From Betaproteobacteria bacterium (GTDB lineage Bacteria; Pseudomonadota; Gammaproteobacteria; Burkholderiales; Rhodocyclaceae), in assembly GCA_016709965.1 (NCBI GenBank), contig JADJLT010000001.1, forward strand, positions 2,252,037 to 2,316,036: a stretch of 64,000 nt of DNA. Reading direction: 5' to 3'. Both the position numbers and the translations under genes were made by a program. The notes under the pieces were generated by a model. The model was not told the origin of the DNA. It did not search any database and saw only the letters and a list, made by a program, of their open reading frames with translations. Positions 23,267-33,200 of this stretch are shown piece by piece (the stretch's first letter is position 1; each line of letters starts with the position of its first letter).

Positions 23267-23839
23267 ATGAACAAGAATATCGATGAAATACTGACCAAAA
23301 TCCGCGAGCTGGAAGACGAGCTGGAAGATGAATACCGTCAGACCCGCAACGAATGGGGCCGGAAAAAACTGGAACTGGCCGAGGAATTCCAGCGCCAGCA
23401 ACGTCGCTACAAGACCGGACTTTTCCGCTTTCTGTTGTGTAGCCGGCTACTCGTTGCACTGACAGCACCGATTATTTACGCTGGCTGGATTCCATTTTTG
23501 GTGATGGATGTTTTTGTCACGTTTTATCAGGCAATCTGTTTTCCGATCTACCGGATTCCCAAGGTTCGCCGCTCAGATTATCTTGTGTTCGATCGCGAAG
23601 ACCTGCCCTACCTGAACATCATCGAGAAGTTCAACTGCTTCTTCTGTTCATACGGCAATGGCGTCGCCGCCTATACGCGGGAAGTGGCGGCACGAACCGA
23701 ACAATACTGGTGTCCGATCAAGCACGCCCGGCGCCTCGCAGCGGCGCATGACCGCTACCCGAATTTTTTCGATCACGGGGATGCACAAGCTTACCAGCAG
23801 GGCTTGAACCGGCTGCGCAAGCAGTACGAGAACACCTAG
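23267..23839 (+). CDS. Membrane protein with N-terminal coiled coil, unknown function
   Basis: 190 residues from ATG 23267 (aggaaat upstream). A charged coiled coil (ILTKIRELEDELEDEYRQ) at residues 5-45 leads into one or two membrane segments at residues 53-95. A conserved-looking soluble end follows with FNCFFCSYGNGVAAY and QYWCPIKHAR, whose cysteines could bind metal. No named family is recognised. The stop overlaps the end of the convergent stomatin gene by 4 bases. Confidence 0.6.
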   Translation: MNKNIDEILTKIRELEDELEDEYRQTRNEWGRKKLELAEEFQRQQRRYKTGLFRFLLCSRLLVALTAPIIYAGWIPFLVMDVFVTFYQAICFPIYRIPKVRRSDYLVFDREDLPYLNIIEKFNCFFCSYGNGVAAYTREVAARTEQYWCPIKHARRLAAAHDRYPNFFDHGDAQAYQQGLNRLRKQYENT

Positions 23840-24696
23840 GGTTTTCGACCGAACAGGCCGCGCACGGCTTCCTGCAAATCGGCTGGCAGTACGATGACCT
23901 TGGCGTTGTCCTTCTCGCCCATGTGTTCCAGCGCCTTGATATATTTTTCGCCAAGCATGTAGGACATTGGCCCGGTCTGGTCGCCGATGGCGGCGGCGAT
24001 CCGGCGGATGGCCTCGGCTGAGGCTTCAGCCAGCATGACCTGGGCGTTGGCATCGCGCTTGGCCGACTCAAGGCGTGCCTCGGCTTCGAGAATGGCGGCC
24101 TGCTTGGCACCTTCTGCCCGGATCACCACGGCCTTGCGCTCGCGCTCGGCGGCGGCCTGCATTTCCATGGCCTTCTGCATTGACAGTGAGGGCTTGATGT
24201 CCTGAATTTCTACGGATTTCACCGTCAGACCCCAATCCACCGCTTCATCGGCGATGCTTTCGCGCAGCCGGGCCTTGATCTTGTCGCGCGAGGATAGCGC
24301 CTCGTCCAGCTCCATTTCGCCGACGATGGAGCGCAGCGTGGTCATGATCATGTTGCGGATCGCTTCAGAGAAGTCGGTAATGCCATAGACCGCCTTGACC
24401 GGGTCGGTAACCTTGATGAAGGCGATGGCATTGGTCAGGATCACAGCATTGTCGCGGGTGATCACTTCCTGCTCCTGCACGTCGAGGATGATGTCCTTGG
24501 TCACCAACTGATACGCCACTTTGTCCAGATAGGGGATGACGATGTTGAGGCCGGGCTTCAGCGTGCCGTGATACTTGCCAAGGCGCTCGACGATCCATTC
24601 CTCGCCCTGCGGCACAATGCGCACGCCCTTTGCGATGGTGACGACCACAAAGACCAGAATGGCCAGGGTGACGATAAATCCTGCGTTCATGTCCAT
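23836..24696 (-). CDS. SPFH/stomatin-like membrane protease regulator (QmcA/paraslipin type)
   Basis: 286 residues. One N-terminal membrane helix (IVTLAILVFVVVTIAKG) precedes an SPFH domain with RIVPQGEEWIVERLGKYHGTLKPGLN near residue 25. A long helical region rich in Ala/Glu/Arg follows (EMQAAAERERKAVVIRAEG). Such proteins form large rings on membrane microdomains and control FtsH-type proteases. It is paired with an NfeD gene 13 bases upstream in the same orientation, the usual operon. Confidence 0.92.
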   Translation of the reverse strand: MDMNAGFIVTLAILVFVVVTIAKGVRIVPQGEEWIVERLGKYHGTLKPGLNIVIPYLDKVAYQLVTKDIILDVQEQEVITRDNAVILTNAIAFIKVTDPVKAVYGITDFSEAIRNMIMTTLRSIVGEMELDEALSSRDKIKARLRESIADEAVDWGLTVKSVEIQDIKPSLSMQKAMEMQAAAERERKAVVIRAEGAKQAAILEAEARLESAKRDANAQVMLAEASAEAIRRIAAAIGDQTGPMSYMLGEKYIKALEHMGEKDNAKVIVLPADLQEAVRGLFGRKP

Positions 24697-24709
24697 TTTT
24701 TCAACCTCT

Positions 24710-25150
24710 CTACGTCTTGCTGACTTTCAGAAAACTGCCTTCTACTGCGACCACCTTGACCCGGTCGCCCGCCGCAATTGCCGTATCGGCCACGCAGCTC
24801 CATTCTTCGGAACCCAGCACCGGCCGCTGGAAACGGACCTTGCCCCGTTCAAATGGCGCCACAGCGTTGACCAGCAGACCAATTTCGCCGATGACTTCGC
24901 CATCCGCCGTGCCGATGCGCGTCTTCACAAAGCTCTGTTTGAAAACCCGGAACCACAGTACGACCATGGCGAGCGAGGCCAGTGTCCATGTGGCCAGTTG
25001 GGCGGTCGCCGACATGTCGAAGGCCAGCACCAGCAGTCCAACGAGCAGCGCACCGAGACCAAACCAGATAATGAAGAACGAGGAAATGACCAGTTCGGCG
25101 AGGATCAGCACAATGCCGCCGACGATCCACTGCCACCATTCAGGATTCAT
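24710..25150 (-). CDS. NfeD family membrane protein
   Basis: 146 residues from ATG 25150 (MNPEWWQWIVGG). Two or three membrane helices lie at residues 8-75, then an OB-fold NfeD domain (IGEIGLLVNAVAPFERGKVRF, CVADTAIAAGDRVKVVAVEGSFLKV). It is a short NfeD without the protease part. It works with the adjacent stomatin-like protein in membrane quality control. Confidence 0.9.
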   Translation of the reverse strand: MNPEWWQWIVGGIVLILAELVISSFFIIWFGLGALLVGLLVLAFDMSATAQLATWTLASLAMVVLWFRVFKQSFVKTRIGTADGEVIGEIGLLVNAVAPFERGKVRFQRPVLGSEEWSCVADTAIAAGDRVKVVAVEGSFLKVSKT

Positions 25151-25204
25151 AATTTTCTCCTTGCGGGGTCGAGTATTTCGGGTTTGGGGGGCAGGGTCAA
25201 GGCA

Positions 25205-25242
25205 GTTTCTGTTTTTCGGCTTTTTTTCCGGTTGACCGTGGT
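25205..25242 (+). repeat. GGTTGACCG-box, copy 8
   Basis: gtttctgtttttcggcTTTTTTTCCGGTTGACCGTGG, the closest copy to consensus; exact core 25230-25238. Intergenic between nfeD and the AEC transporter. Confidence 0.85.
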
Positions 25243-25283
25243 AGTCGAGGCGCGGCGGCCTGGCCACGAATTAGAATGCGCCG

Positions 25284-26183
25284 ATGAATACCGCGCTGCT
25301 TCTGCTCCCCGATTTTGCCCTTATCCTGCTGGGCACTGCCATCCGGCGTTGGATGCATCTGGGCGACCACTTCTGGTCCGGCGTCGAGAAGCTGGTCTAC
25401 TTCATTCTTTTCCCGGCGCTGCTGATCAACGCCATCGTCAAGACCCGGCTTGATCTCGGGTCTGCCTTGCCATTGCTGGCCACGGCGTTTGCCGCAATGG
25501 CCGGCGGCATGCTGCTGGGTATCGTGCCAAAGCTGTTCACCCGCCTGCCGGCGCTGACTTTTGCATCGATGTTCCAGTGCGCCTACCGTTTTAATTCGTA
25601 TATCGCACTGGCGGTGGCCGGTATGCTGTTTGGCTCCCCGGGAATTGCCACCATGGGGCTGGTTGTCGGCGCTGCCGTGCCGGTGGTCAATCTGGTGTCG
25701 GTGTGGATGCTGGCGCGGCATGGCGAGGTTGGCTTGTTGCGCGAGGTGGCGCGCAATCCGTTGATCTGGGGTACAGCCGCCGGCTTTCTGCTCAATCTGG
25801 CTGGCTTTGTGCCGCCAGCACCCTTGCAGGCATTTCTCGGACGGCTGGCGGATGCTTCCATTGCGCTGGGCCTGATTACGGTGGGGGCTGCACTCAGGCT
25901 GGACAGTACACCGGGGGTACGCGTCTTTTCGGCCTGGCTGGTGCTGGTGAAACTGCTGGCCTTGCCTGTGGTGGCGTTGTTGGTGGGTGCGCAGCTGGGC
26001 CTGTCGGGCCTCAACTATCAGATCGTGGTGTTATTTGCAGCGCTGCCGACCGCCTCATCCGCCTATATTCTGGCGATGCGCATGGGGGGCGACGGCAAAA
26101 GTGTGGCCTGGCTAATTTCAGCGACGACACTCGGCTCCATGCTCACGCTGCCGCTGTGGGCAGCGTGGCTGGCCAGGCTGTAA
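25284..26183 (+). CDS. AEC family transporter (auxin efflux carrier type)
   Basis: 299 residues, about ten membrane helices. Conserved AEC text is YFILFPALLINAIVKTRLD near residue 35, FQCAYRFNSYIALA near residue 96, and the C-terminal half FAALPTASSAYILAMRMGGD near residue 250. Family members export or import organic anions such as malate. It stands alone, divergent from nfeD and convergent with phaM (12-base gap). Confidence 0.9.
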   Translation: MNTALLLLPDFALILLGTAIRRWMHLGDHFWSGVEKLVYFILFPALLINAIVKTRLDLGSALPLLATAFAAMAGGMLLGIVPKLFTRLPALTFASMFQCAYRFNSYIALAVAGMLFGSPGIATMGLVVGAAVPVVNLVSVWMLARHGEVGLLREVARNPLIWGTAAGFLLNLAGFVPPAPLQAFLGRLADASIALGLITVGAALRLDSTPGVRVFSAWLVLVKLLALPVVALLVGAQLGLSGLNYQIVVLFAALPTASSAYILAMRMGGDGKSVAWLISATTLGSMLTLPLWAAWLARL

Positions 26184-26194
26184 GCCAGCCCGGA

Positions 26195-26686
26195 TTATTT
26201 CTTGGCAGCGCTCGATTTGGGCTTGCTAGCCGTTTCGGCACTGGTGGCGGCCTGGGCTGCAGCGTCGGCAGACTGCTGCATCTGTTCGCGCATTTGCTGC
26301 ATCATCTGCCAGGGCCACATCGCTGCTTCTGACAGCGTCGAGCTGTTATCCGGGTGGATCGTACTTTGGAAGAAGTTGGGGGTCGGGGCGGGAGCCGGTT
26401 CTGCTTCAGGCGTTGCCGACATCGTTTTGGCCGCGTCCGACGCCATCTGACCCATGGCTTTCACGGCACCGACGGTGGTGCGCTGCATTTCCAGGCCTTG
26501 AATGGTCATCTGCAGCATCGACAGGTTCATGCGCAGCCAGCCTTCGACGGCTTTCATGTCCTTGATGCGTTTGTCGAGTTCTTCGACGTCAAACGTCGGC
26601 GTCACCATGCCGGGGAGGGTGAATCCCATGTTGCCCCACATGTTGCGCATGAAATTGAGCGGATCGTGTACTTGGTCGTCAGACAT
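26195..26686 (-). CDS. phaM: PhaM-like PHB granule regulator
   Basis: 163 residues. N-terminal DPLNFMRNMWGNMG and TFDVEELDKRIKDMKAVEGWLRMN are typical of PhaM, which links PHB synthase, phasin and the nucleoid. The C-terminus is Ala-rich with a lysine tail (SKPKSSAAKK), comparable to the PAKKA-type DNA-binding tail though short. With the phasin at 1293 it confirms a PHB-storing organism. It is a monocistronic gene. Confidence 0.85.
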   Translation of the reverse strand: MSDDQVHDPLNFMRNMWGNMGFTLPGMVTPTFDVEELDKRIKDMKAVEGWLRMNLSMLQMTIQGLEMQRTTVGAVKAMGQMASDAAKTMSATPEAEPAPAPTPNFFQSTIHPDNSSTLSEAAMWPWQMMQQMREQMQQSADAAAQAATSAETASKPKSSAAKK

Positions 26687-26777
26687 GTGATTCTCCCTCT
26701 CGTTGGATCACATCATCTTAAACCACTTCTTAATGCAAAATGATAAATTAGCAGTCTGTTGAAATGATGAGGCCGTT

Positions 26778-27440
26778 ATGTTGAAACTGTTGGTTGTGGA
26801 AGATCACGCACTTGTTCGGGAAGGACTGGTACGTCTGCTCGGCCAGGTCGAAGAGGATGTGACGGTCCATGAGAGCGCCGATTTCGAAGCCGCCCTGAAT
26901 CTGCTCGACAATGAAGGCGAATTCGATCTGGTGTTGCTCGATCTGGCATTGCCGGGCATCGATGGTTTTGCCGGAGTTGATATTTTGCGTCGTCGCCATC
27001 CGGCGATGCCGGTCGTCGTGGTTTCCGCCTTCGATGACGCGCCAACGATCACGCGCGTATTGAATCTCGGTGCATCCGGTTTCATTCCCAAGGCGTTTTC
27101 CGGTGAGGCACTTTTGTCAGCGGTGCGCGAGGTGCTGGCGGGCAACATCTTCCGGCCGAGCGGCCAGCGGGCATCGCAGATGGACGATACGACGCCTGTA
27201 GCGCCCTCCAAGATCAGTGTTCGTCCCAGCGAGGTCGGACTCACCGATCGTCAGGGCCAGGTGCTGGCGCTCATGGTGCGTGGCATGTCGAATCGGGATA
27301 TCGCCGACCAACTGGGCCTATCCGAAGGGACCGTGAAAATTCATGCGACGGCGGTTTTCAAGGCGCTTGACGTGAATAGCCGGACGCAGGCGCTGGTTGC
27401 CGTCTCGCGCTATGGCATCGATTTCGAAAGCGTCTTCTGA
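26778..27440 (+). CDS. NarL/LuxR-type response regulator
   Basis: 220 residues. Receiver domain residues 1-120 have the acidic ED in VVEDHALVREGL, the phospho-acceptor Asp in LVLLDLALPGIDG and the Lys in GFIPKAF. A LuxR-type helix-turn-helix lies near residues 155-215 (LTDRQGQVLALMVRGMSNRDIADQL, LSEGTVKIH). It overlaps the 3' end of the convergent sensor kinase by 31 bases, so the two are probably a pair. Confidence 0.92.
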   Translation: MLKLLVVEDHALVREGLVRLLGQVEEDVTVHESADFEAALNLLDNEGEFDLVLLDLALPGIDGFAGVDILRRRHPAMPVVVVSAFDDAPTITRVLNLGASGFIPKAFSGEALLSAVREVLAGNIFRPSGQRASQMDDTTPVAPSKISVRPSEVGLTDRQGQVLALMVRGMSNRDIADQLGLSEGTVKIHATAVFKALDVNSRTQALVAVSRYGIDFESVF

Positions 27441-29503
27441 AGTTGATTCAGTAGCGCCCGCAATTTGGCGGGGCGCACCGGCCGTGGCAGGGCGTGGGTG
27501 CCGGCGGGCAAATTTGGCGGGCCATCGTCGAGCAGAACGATCAGCGGCGCCTCCGGCGCTTGCGCCAGGCGGGTGGCGCTGGCGAATGCCGCATCGGCGA
27601 TGATCAGTGCATCGTTTGGCAGCGCTTCCTTTTTCGCGCTGTCGGTGACGGTGACCGTGTAGCCCCAGCCCTCGACCAGCCGGATGCATGCCTGCATGTC
27701 TTCAGAGCGTCCAATGCAATGAATCTTGCCGACGGGCTTTGTTGCCTCTTCCTGGGGGCGGGGCAGCGAAACGGGCGGGCTGCCTGCGAGGCGAAGGGAG
27801 AAAGTGGTTCCCTCGCTCAGCCGGGAGCGAAGGCCAACCTGAACGTTGAGCGCGCGCGCCAGGCGATCGACGATGGAGAGTCCCAGGCCCAATCCCTTGT
27901 TGTGTTCACGTGCCGCATTGCCAACCTGAAAGAACTCTCCAAAGATGGCGGCCTGATCGGCCTTGGCAATGCCGATGCCGTTGTCACGGACTTCGATCAG
28001 GACGTCTGGGCCCCGTCGACGAGCGGTCACTAGCACGCGGCCGCCGGGATGCGTGTAGCGCAGCGCATTGGACACCAGATTGGCAATCATCCGCTCCAGC
28101 AGGAGTCCGTCGCTGCTTACCCAAAGTGACGTGGCGCGAAAGCGCAAGGTGATATGACGGTCCGTCGCGGATCGCCTGAACGAATTGGTCAGCCGGTCGA
28201 ACAGCGGCTGTAGCTGAAATGGTCTGATGTCCGGCTTGATGCCCGAGACATCCAGCCGGGAGATGTCGAGGATTGAGTCGAGCAGTTCGCCGAGCATGGT
28301 GGTCGATGCGGAAATTTGATCGGCCAGTCGGGGCAGTCCCTGGGGGGAACCACCGCGTACCTGACGTTGCAGATCGGCAGAAAACAGCGACAAAGCATGC
28401 AGCGGCTGCCGCAAATCGTGGCTGGCGGCAGCGAGAAAGCGACTCTTTGCGGCATTGGCGCGTTCGGCCGCATCCTTTTGCCCGGCAATTTCCTGTGTGG
28501 CTTCGCGAACTCGTTCTCCGAGATGTTCCTGGCTCGCTTGCAGTTCATCGGTCATGTTGGCCATTGTGCGGAGTTGGCGGCGGAAAAGCATGGCGCCAAC
28601 GAACATGACGGCGGTGACCAGCAGGCCGAGTGCGCTTAGTTCAAAAAGCCGGTTTTTCCAGGCGGCGAGCAAGGACTTCTCCGGGATGGCGCTGAGGATG
28701 CGCAGATCGGAAAAGCCGGGAACCGGCGACACCGAAATCAGCAGGCCTTTGACAGCGTCCTCGCCACTTGCCGGCATATAGTTCCGGAGCCTTCCGTTAA
28801 ACAGTACGGTGCTCGCCTTGGCGCCGAGAATAGGTGATTGCCGACTCAGATCGGTTGGCCGGCAGGAGGCGATGATTTCACCCTTTGTGTTGATGAGAAC
28901 AGTTTCAAAATCATCAGCAAGGCGGTTCGGCCAGCAAAAATCCTGCAGATAAGACGGCTCTATCGCCGAAAAAACTGCACCGGAAAATTTACCGGTCTCG
29001 CTGTTCAGACGGCGGGCAATCGCATAGGTGTAGCGTCCCGAGTTGCGGCCGACATAGGGACCATAGGTCGACGCCTCGGCACCTTGTTCCAGTGCCATGA
29101 AATACGGACGATCCTTGACATTGATGTGGGCTGCAGGAGTTTGCGTCGAGATGAAGCGCTGGTTGCCGAGCCGGTCGAAAATGATCAGGTCGCGAAGCTG
29201 TGGCATGGCGCGCGAGTGGCGTTGGGCGATGTATTCCCAGCCCTTGTTGGCGTCCCAGGTCTCCCAGTCATGGCGGCCGGTTGAAAGGTCGGTGGCCGTC
29301 TCGCGCAACAGGACGTCGACGGCCTCGAACGTGCGCGCCGTATGTTCGGCCATCATGATGCTGAAGTGCTGCAGGCGACGTTCACCCGACTCGATGTCTC
29401 GATGGCGGGCGAGCACCAGATCGGCCAGAAAAACGGCTGCGATGGTCAGCGTACCGGCGAGCGCGACCAAAAAGGCGAGTGTTTCGGGTCTTCTGGTCCG
29501 CAT
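27410..29503 (-). CDS. Hybrid sensor histidine kinase with Cache sensor and degenerate receiver
   Basis: 697 residues from ATG 29503; a TTG at 29548 would add 15. A membrane helix at residues 10-32 is followed by a dCache-like periplasmic sensor (HINVKDRPYFMAL, GRNSGRYTYAIARRL) and a second helix near residue 285. HisKA follows with phospho-His in ASHDLRQPLHALSLF near residue 365, then HATPase (NLVSNALRYT, DNGIGI, GLGLGLSI). The C-terminal 100 residues are receiver-like but lack the acidic pair (KIHCIGRSED), keeping an Asp in LIIADAAF. The likely partner is the convergent regulator. Confidence 0.88.
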   Translation of the reverse strand: MRTRRPETLAFLVALAGTLTIAAVFLADLVLARHRDIESGERRLQHFSIMMAEHTARTFEAVDVLLRETATDLSTGRHDWETWDANKGWEYIAQRHSRAMPQLRDLIIFDRLGNQRFISTQTPAAHINVKDRPYFMALEQGAEASTYGPYVGRNSGRYTYAIARRLNSETGKFSGAVFSAIEPSYLQDFCWPNRLADDFETVLINTKGEIIASCRPTDLSRQSPILGAKASTVLFNGRLRNYMPASGEDAVKGLLISVSPVPGFSDLRILSAIPEKSLLAAWKNRLFELSALGLLVTAVMFVGAMLFRRQLRTMANMTDELQASQEHLGERVREATQEIAGQKDAAERANAAKSRFLAAASHDLRQPLHALSLFSADLQRQVRGGSPQGLPRLADQISASTTMLGELLDSILDISRLDVSGIKPDIRPFQLQPLFDRLTNSFRRSATDRHITLRFRATSLWVSSDGLLLERMIANLVSNALRYTHPGGRVLVTARRRGPDVLIEVRDNGIGIAKADQAAIFGEFFQVGNAAREHNKGLGLGLSIVDRLARALNVQVGLRSRLSEGTTFSLRLAGSPPVSLPRPQEEATKPVGKIHCIGRSEDMQACIRLVEGWGYTVTVTDSAKKEALPNDALIIADAAFASATRLAQAPEAPLIVLLDDGPPNLPAGTHALPRPVRPAKLRALLNQLQKTLSKSMP

Positions 29504-29508
29504 GCGGG

Positions 29509-30258
29509 CTATAGCTGGTAACAGTAGAGCGGACGGGATGGCGTGCAATCGACGTCGATGATTCGATCTGGCGCGACACCGGGAGCAGGGAAGCTGTTGC
29601 TGATGAACAGGCTGCCCGGTTTCATGTCGGCTTTCACTTTTTCCCAGAGTCGGGGCATCGGGGTGGGGGAGAGAAAGGCGTAAACCACGTCGTAGTCGCC
29701 AAGTTTCGCTTGCCAGAGATCGTCCCAGCGCCAGCGAATGTTGGTTCGGCCGATGCTGAGAACGAGGCCGATCAGCCAGGTCAGTGGCGCGTTTTCGTAA
29801 CCCGTAAAGTGACTTTCGGGAAGCGCGTCGGCGAGGGGCACCGTGGTGCTGCCGACGCCGGCGCCGAGATCGAGGAAGCGAACTGCACCGCGTTCATTCA
29901 GCAGTTCAGCCAGCGCAGCGACGGTTTGCTTGTTGGATAAATACAGTGGCACCTGCCCGGACAGCGCCCCGCGATAGACCAGCAGCAGCAGGATGGCGGC
30001 GAGCAGGAACCAGCCGGGATCAATGGCGAGCGTATGGGTGAACCAGACCAGCGGCATGAAGCCGGCATGGATGACGCGCCACCACCACGGTTGCCGCGAG
30101 AGTGTGGCGAAAAGCAGCGCGACGCCGCCGATCGCCAGGCTGGTCGCCTGCCAGGGCATGGCTTCGGCTTTCCAGCCGAAATACGGCCAGGCAATGGAGA
30201 GGACAAGGATGACCGCAGCCCCTTGCAGGGCGAACTGTCGTTTCGGTGTGGAGGACAT
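29509..30258 (-). CDS. Membrane-anchored class I SAM methyltransferase-like protein
   Basis: 249 residues. Three or four membrane helices in residues 12-95 (AAVILVLSIAWPYFG, SLAIGGVALLFATL, WFLLAAILLLLVY) precede a Rossmann methyltransferase domain with motif I VRFLDLGAGVGSTTVPLA near residue 125 and the post-I acidic FTGYENAP. The reaction is unknown. It ends 5 bases before the sensor-kinase start, in the same orientation, and starts 9 bases after the IOR stop. Confidence 0.7.
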   Translation of the reverse strand: MSSTPKRQFALQGAAVILVLSIAWPYFGWKAEAMPWQATSLAIGGVALLFATLSRQPWWWRVIHAGFMPLVWFTHTLAIDPGWFLLAAILLLLVYRGALSGQVPLYLSNKQTVAALAELLNERGAVRFLDLGAGVGSTTVPLADALPESHFTGYENAPLTWLIGLVLSIGRTNIRWRWDDLWQAKLGDYDVVYAFLSPTPMPRLWEKVKADMKPGSLFISNSFPAPGVAPDRIIDVDCTPSRPLYCYQL

Positions 30259-30267
30259 CCGGCAATT

Positions 30268-33200
30268 TTATGCCATCAAGCCCGATCTCGCCTTTTCTCT
30301 CTGTGCCGCGCCATGTCCTGCCGCTTGGGTGCGGATCGGACCGAAACCTCGTACCTGGTCGGGCCAATTGGCCAGCATGAGTGCATCGTCCGTGCTGACG
30401 CCGCGCTGAATGATCAGATCTAGGTCGGCTTCGTAGTTGGTCAGCATGCTACGGTCAACCGCTTTTTCCGGGCCAAAACGGAAAGGGTCGAACCAGCGGC
30501 CGCGAATGCCACGGGCTTTCGCGATGATCTTCAGCACCGGCAGCAGCCATGGACCGAAGGTGATTTTCTTCGGCCGCCCGTCCGGCCCCGGCCGGGCAAA
30601 AAGCGGTGGGGCAAAATGGAATGCCGGACGTAGCTGGCCTTCGAATTTTTCGCCAAGCTGGCGCAGGAAATCGCCCTCGGCGAAGAGGCGCGCCACCTCG
30701 TACTCGTCCTTGGGGGCGAGCAGTCTGGCGTACTGGGTGGCCACGGCACGGCTCAGGGGGGCGTGGCCGATGGCGATAATGCCGTTGACCCGATGCAGGT
30801 AGTGGTTGGCGAGGCGGGCATTCTGGTAGGCGGTAAGGTGAGCGACACGGCTGGCGATCAGTTCATGGATGGATGCCTCCGGCAACGTTTCGCCAGTCAG
30901 CGGACCTGCGATTTTCGCCACTTTTTCCGGGTTGACCGCAGCGCGGCGCCCCCACAGGAAAGCCATTCGATTGGCCTCGACCGCGGCGCCGTTGAGCATG
31001 ATGGCCTGTTCCAGCGCGCGGGCGGAGACCGGTACCAGCCCGCACTGCCAGGCGTAACCGAGGAGCAGCATGTTGCCGTAGAGCGCATCGCCCATCAGGC
31101 GGCTGGCGAGGTGCTGGGCGTCGATGAACCGGACCCCGTCGGCGCCGAGGGTCTCGCTTAATTGTTGCCGGAGGCCGGATAGCGGGAAATGCCAATCGCG
31201 GTCGTGCGTGAAATCGGCGGTGGGGGTTTCGGTGCAACTGACGATGGCGCGGGTATGTCCTTCGAGCATCTTGGATAGCGCTTCGCTGCCGGCGCTGACC
31301 ACCAGGTCGCCGCCAAGGACGGCATGTGCTTCGCCGGTAGCAATGCGGGCGGCGTGGATGTCTTCCGGTCGGTCGGCGATGCGCAGGTGTGAAAAGACCG
31401 CACCGTATTTCTGCGCCAGCCCGGTCATGTCGAGCGTGGAGATGCCTTTGCCGTCGAGATGGGCGGCCATGCCGATCAGGGCGCCGAGGGTGATGACCCC
31501 CATGCCGCCGACGCCGGTGATCAGCAGGTTGTACGGTTGGGTCGTGGCCGGCAGTGGTGGCGTGGGCAAAATCGGCCAGCTTTCATCGTCGGCCGCGGCG
31601 CGTTGATCTGCGACATTTTTCTTCTTGAGTTGGTTACCGTCGATGGTGACAAAGCTCGGACAGAAACCTTTCAGGCAGGAGAAGTCCTGATTGCAGGAGG
31701 ACTGGTCAATCTGTCGCTTGGTGCCGAACGCCGTTTCGACCGGCACGATGGAGAGGCAATTGGATTGTACCGAGCAGTCGCCGCAGCCTTCGCAAACCGC
31801 TTCGTTGATGAAGACGCGTTTCGTCACGGCGGGCATCTTGCCGCGTTTGCGGCGGCGCCGGGCTTCGGTGGCGCAGACTTGGTCATAGATGAGGACGGAG
31901 ACGCCGGGACAGTCACGCAGTTCGCGTTGCACTGTGTCGAGTTCGTCGCGGTGGCGAACCGGGACCGAATGTCCACCTGGTCGGGCAAGATCGACTATCT
32001 CCGAATATTTCGCGGGGTCAGCGGCCACAATGACTATCTTGTCGATCCCCTCGGCTTCCAGCTGGCGGGTCATGCGAGCGACGCTGAGGATGCCGTCGAC
32101 TGGCTGGCCGCCGGTCATGGCGACCGCATCGTTGTAGAGAATCTTGTAGGTGATCGGCACCCTTGCTGCAATGGCTTGGCGAATTGCCAGCAGGCCGGAG
32201 TGGAAATAGGTGCCATCGCCGAGGTTGGCAAAGATGTGCTTTTCTTCAGTGAAGGGTGCCTGGCCGACCCAGGGCACGCCTTCGCCACCCATGTGGGTGA
32301 AGGTCGAGGTTTGCCGATCCATCCACGTCACCATGTAGTGGCAGCCGATGCCGGCGACTGCGCGTGAGCCTTCGGGTACTTTGGTTGAGGTGTTGTGCGG
32401 GCAACCCGAGCAGAAGTAGGGCTTGCGCTCGGCCAGTATGATCGGCGTCTGGGCAGCGCGCTGTTTGTCCGCGATCAGCTTCAGCCGCGCGGCAATGGTC
32501 GGCGACGTGAAGAAGCGGCCGATACGCTCGGCAATGACGCGAGCGATGGTCGCTACGGGCAATTCGCCGGTGGCCGGCAGCAGCCAGTTGCCGGCGCTCC
32601 ACTCACCGATTTCGTCGAACTTGCCGATGATCCGTGGGCGGACATCTTCGCGCCAGTTGTAGAGTTCTTCCTTGAGCTGGTATTCGAGCAGCTGTCGCTT
32701 TTCCTCGACGACGAGGATTTCATCCAGCCCTTCGGCGAACTGGCGCACGCCTTCCGGCTCCAGCGGCCAGACCATGCCAATCTTGTACAGGCGGATGCCG
32801 ATCTCGGCAGCCAGCGTGTCGTCGATGCCGAGTTCGTCGAGTGCCTGGCGGACATCCAGATAGCTCTTGCCAGCCGTCAGGATGCCAAGCCTGGGCGTGG
32901 GTGAGTCGATGATGATGCGGTTCAATCCGTTGGCGCGGCAATAGGCCAGCGCGGCGTAGAGCTTGTGGTTGAGCAGGCGGGCTTCCTGAACCAGCGGCGG
33001 GTCGGGCCAGCGGATGTTCAGACCGTCAGGCGGCAATTCGAAATTTGGCGGAAAAATCGGGTTGACCGCAGCAGGATCGATATTAACGGAAGCGGAGGTC
33101 TCGACCGTGTCGGCCAGCGCCTTGAAGGCGACCCAGCAGCCGGAGTAGCGGCTCATTGCCCAGCCATGCAGGCCGAAATCGAGGTATTCCTGCACGTTGG

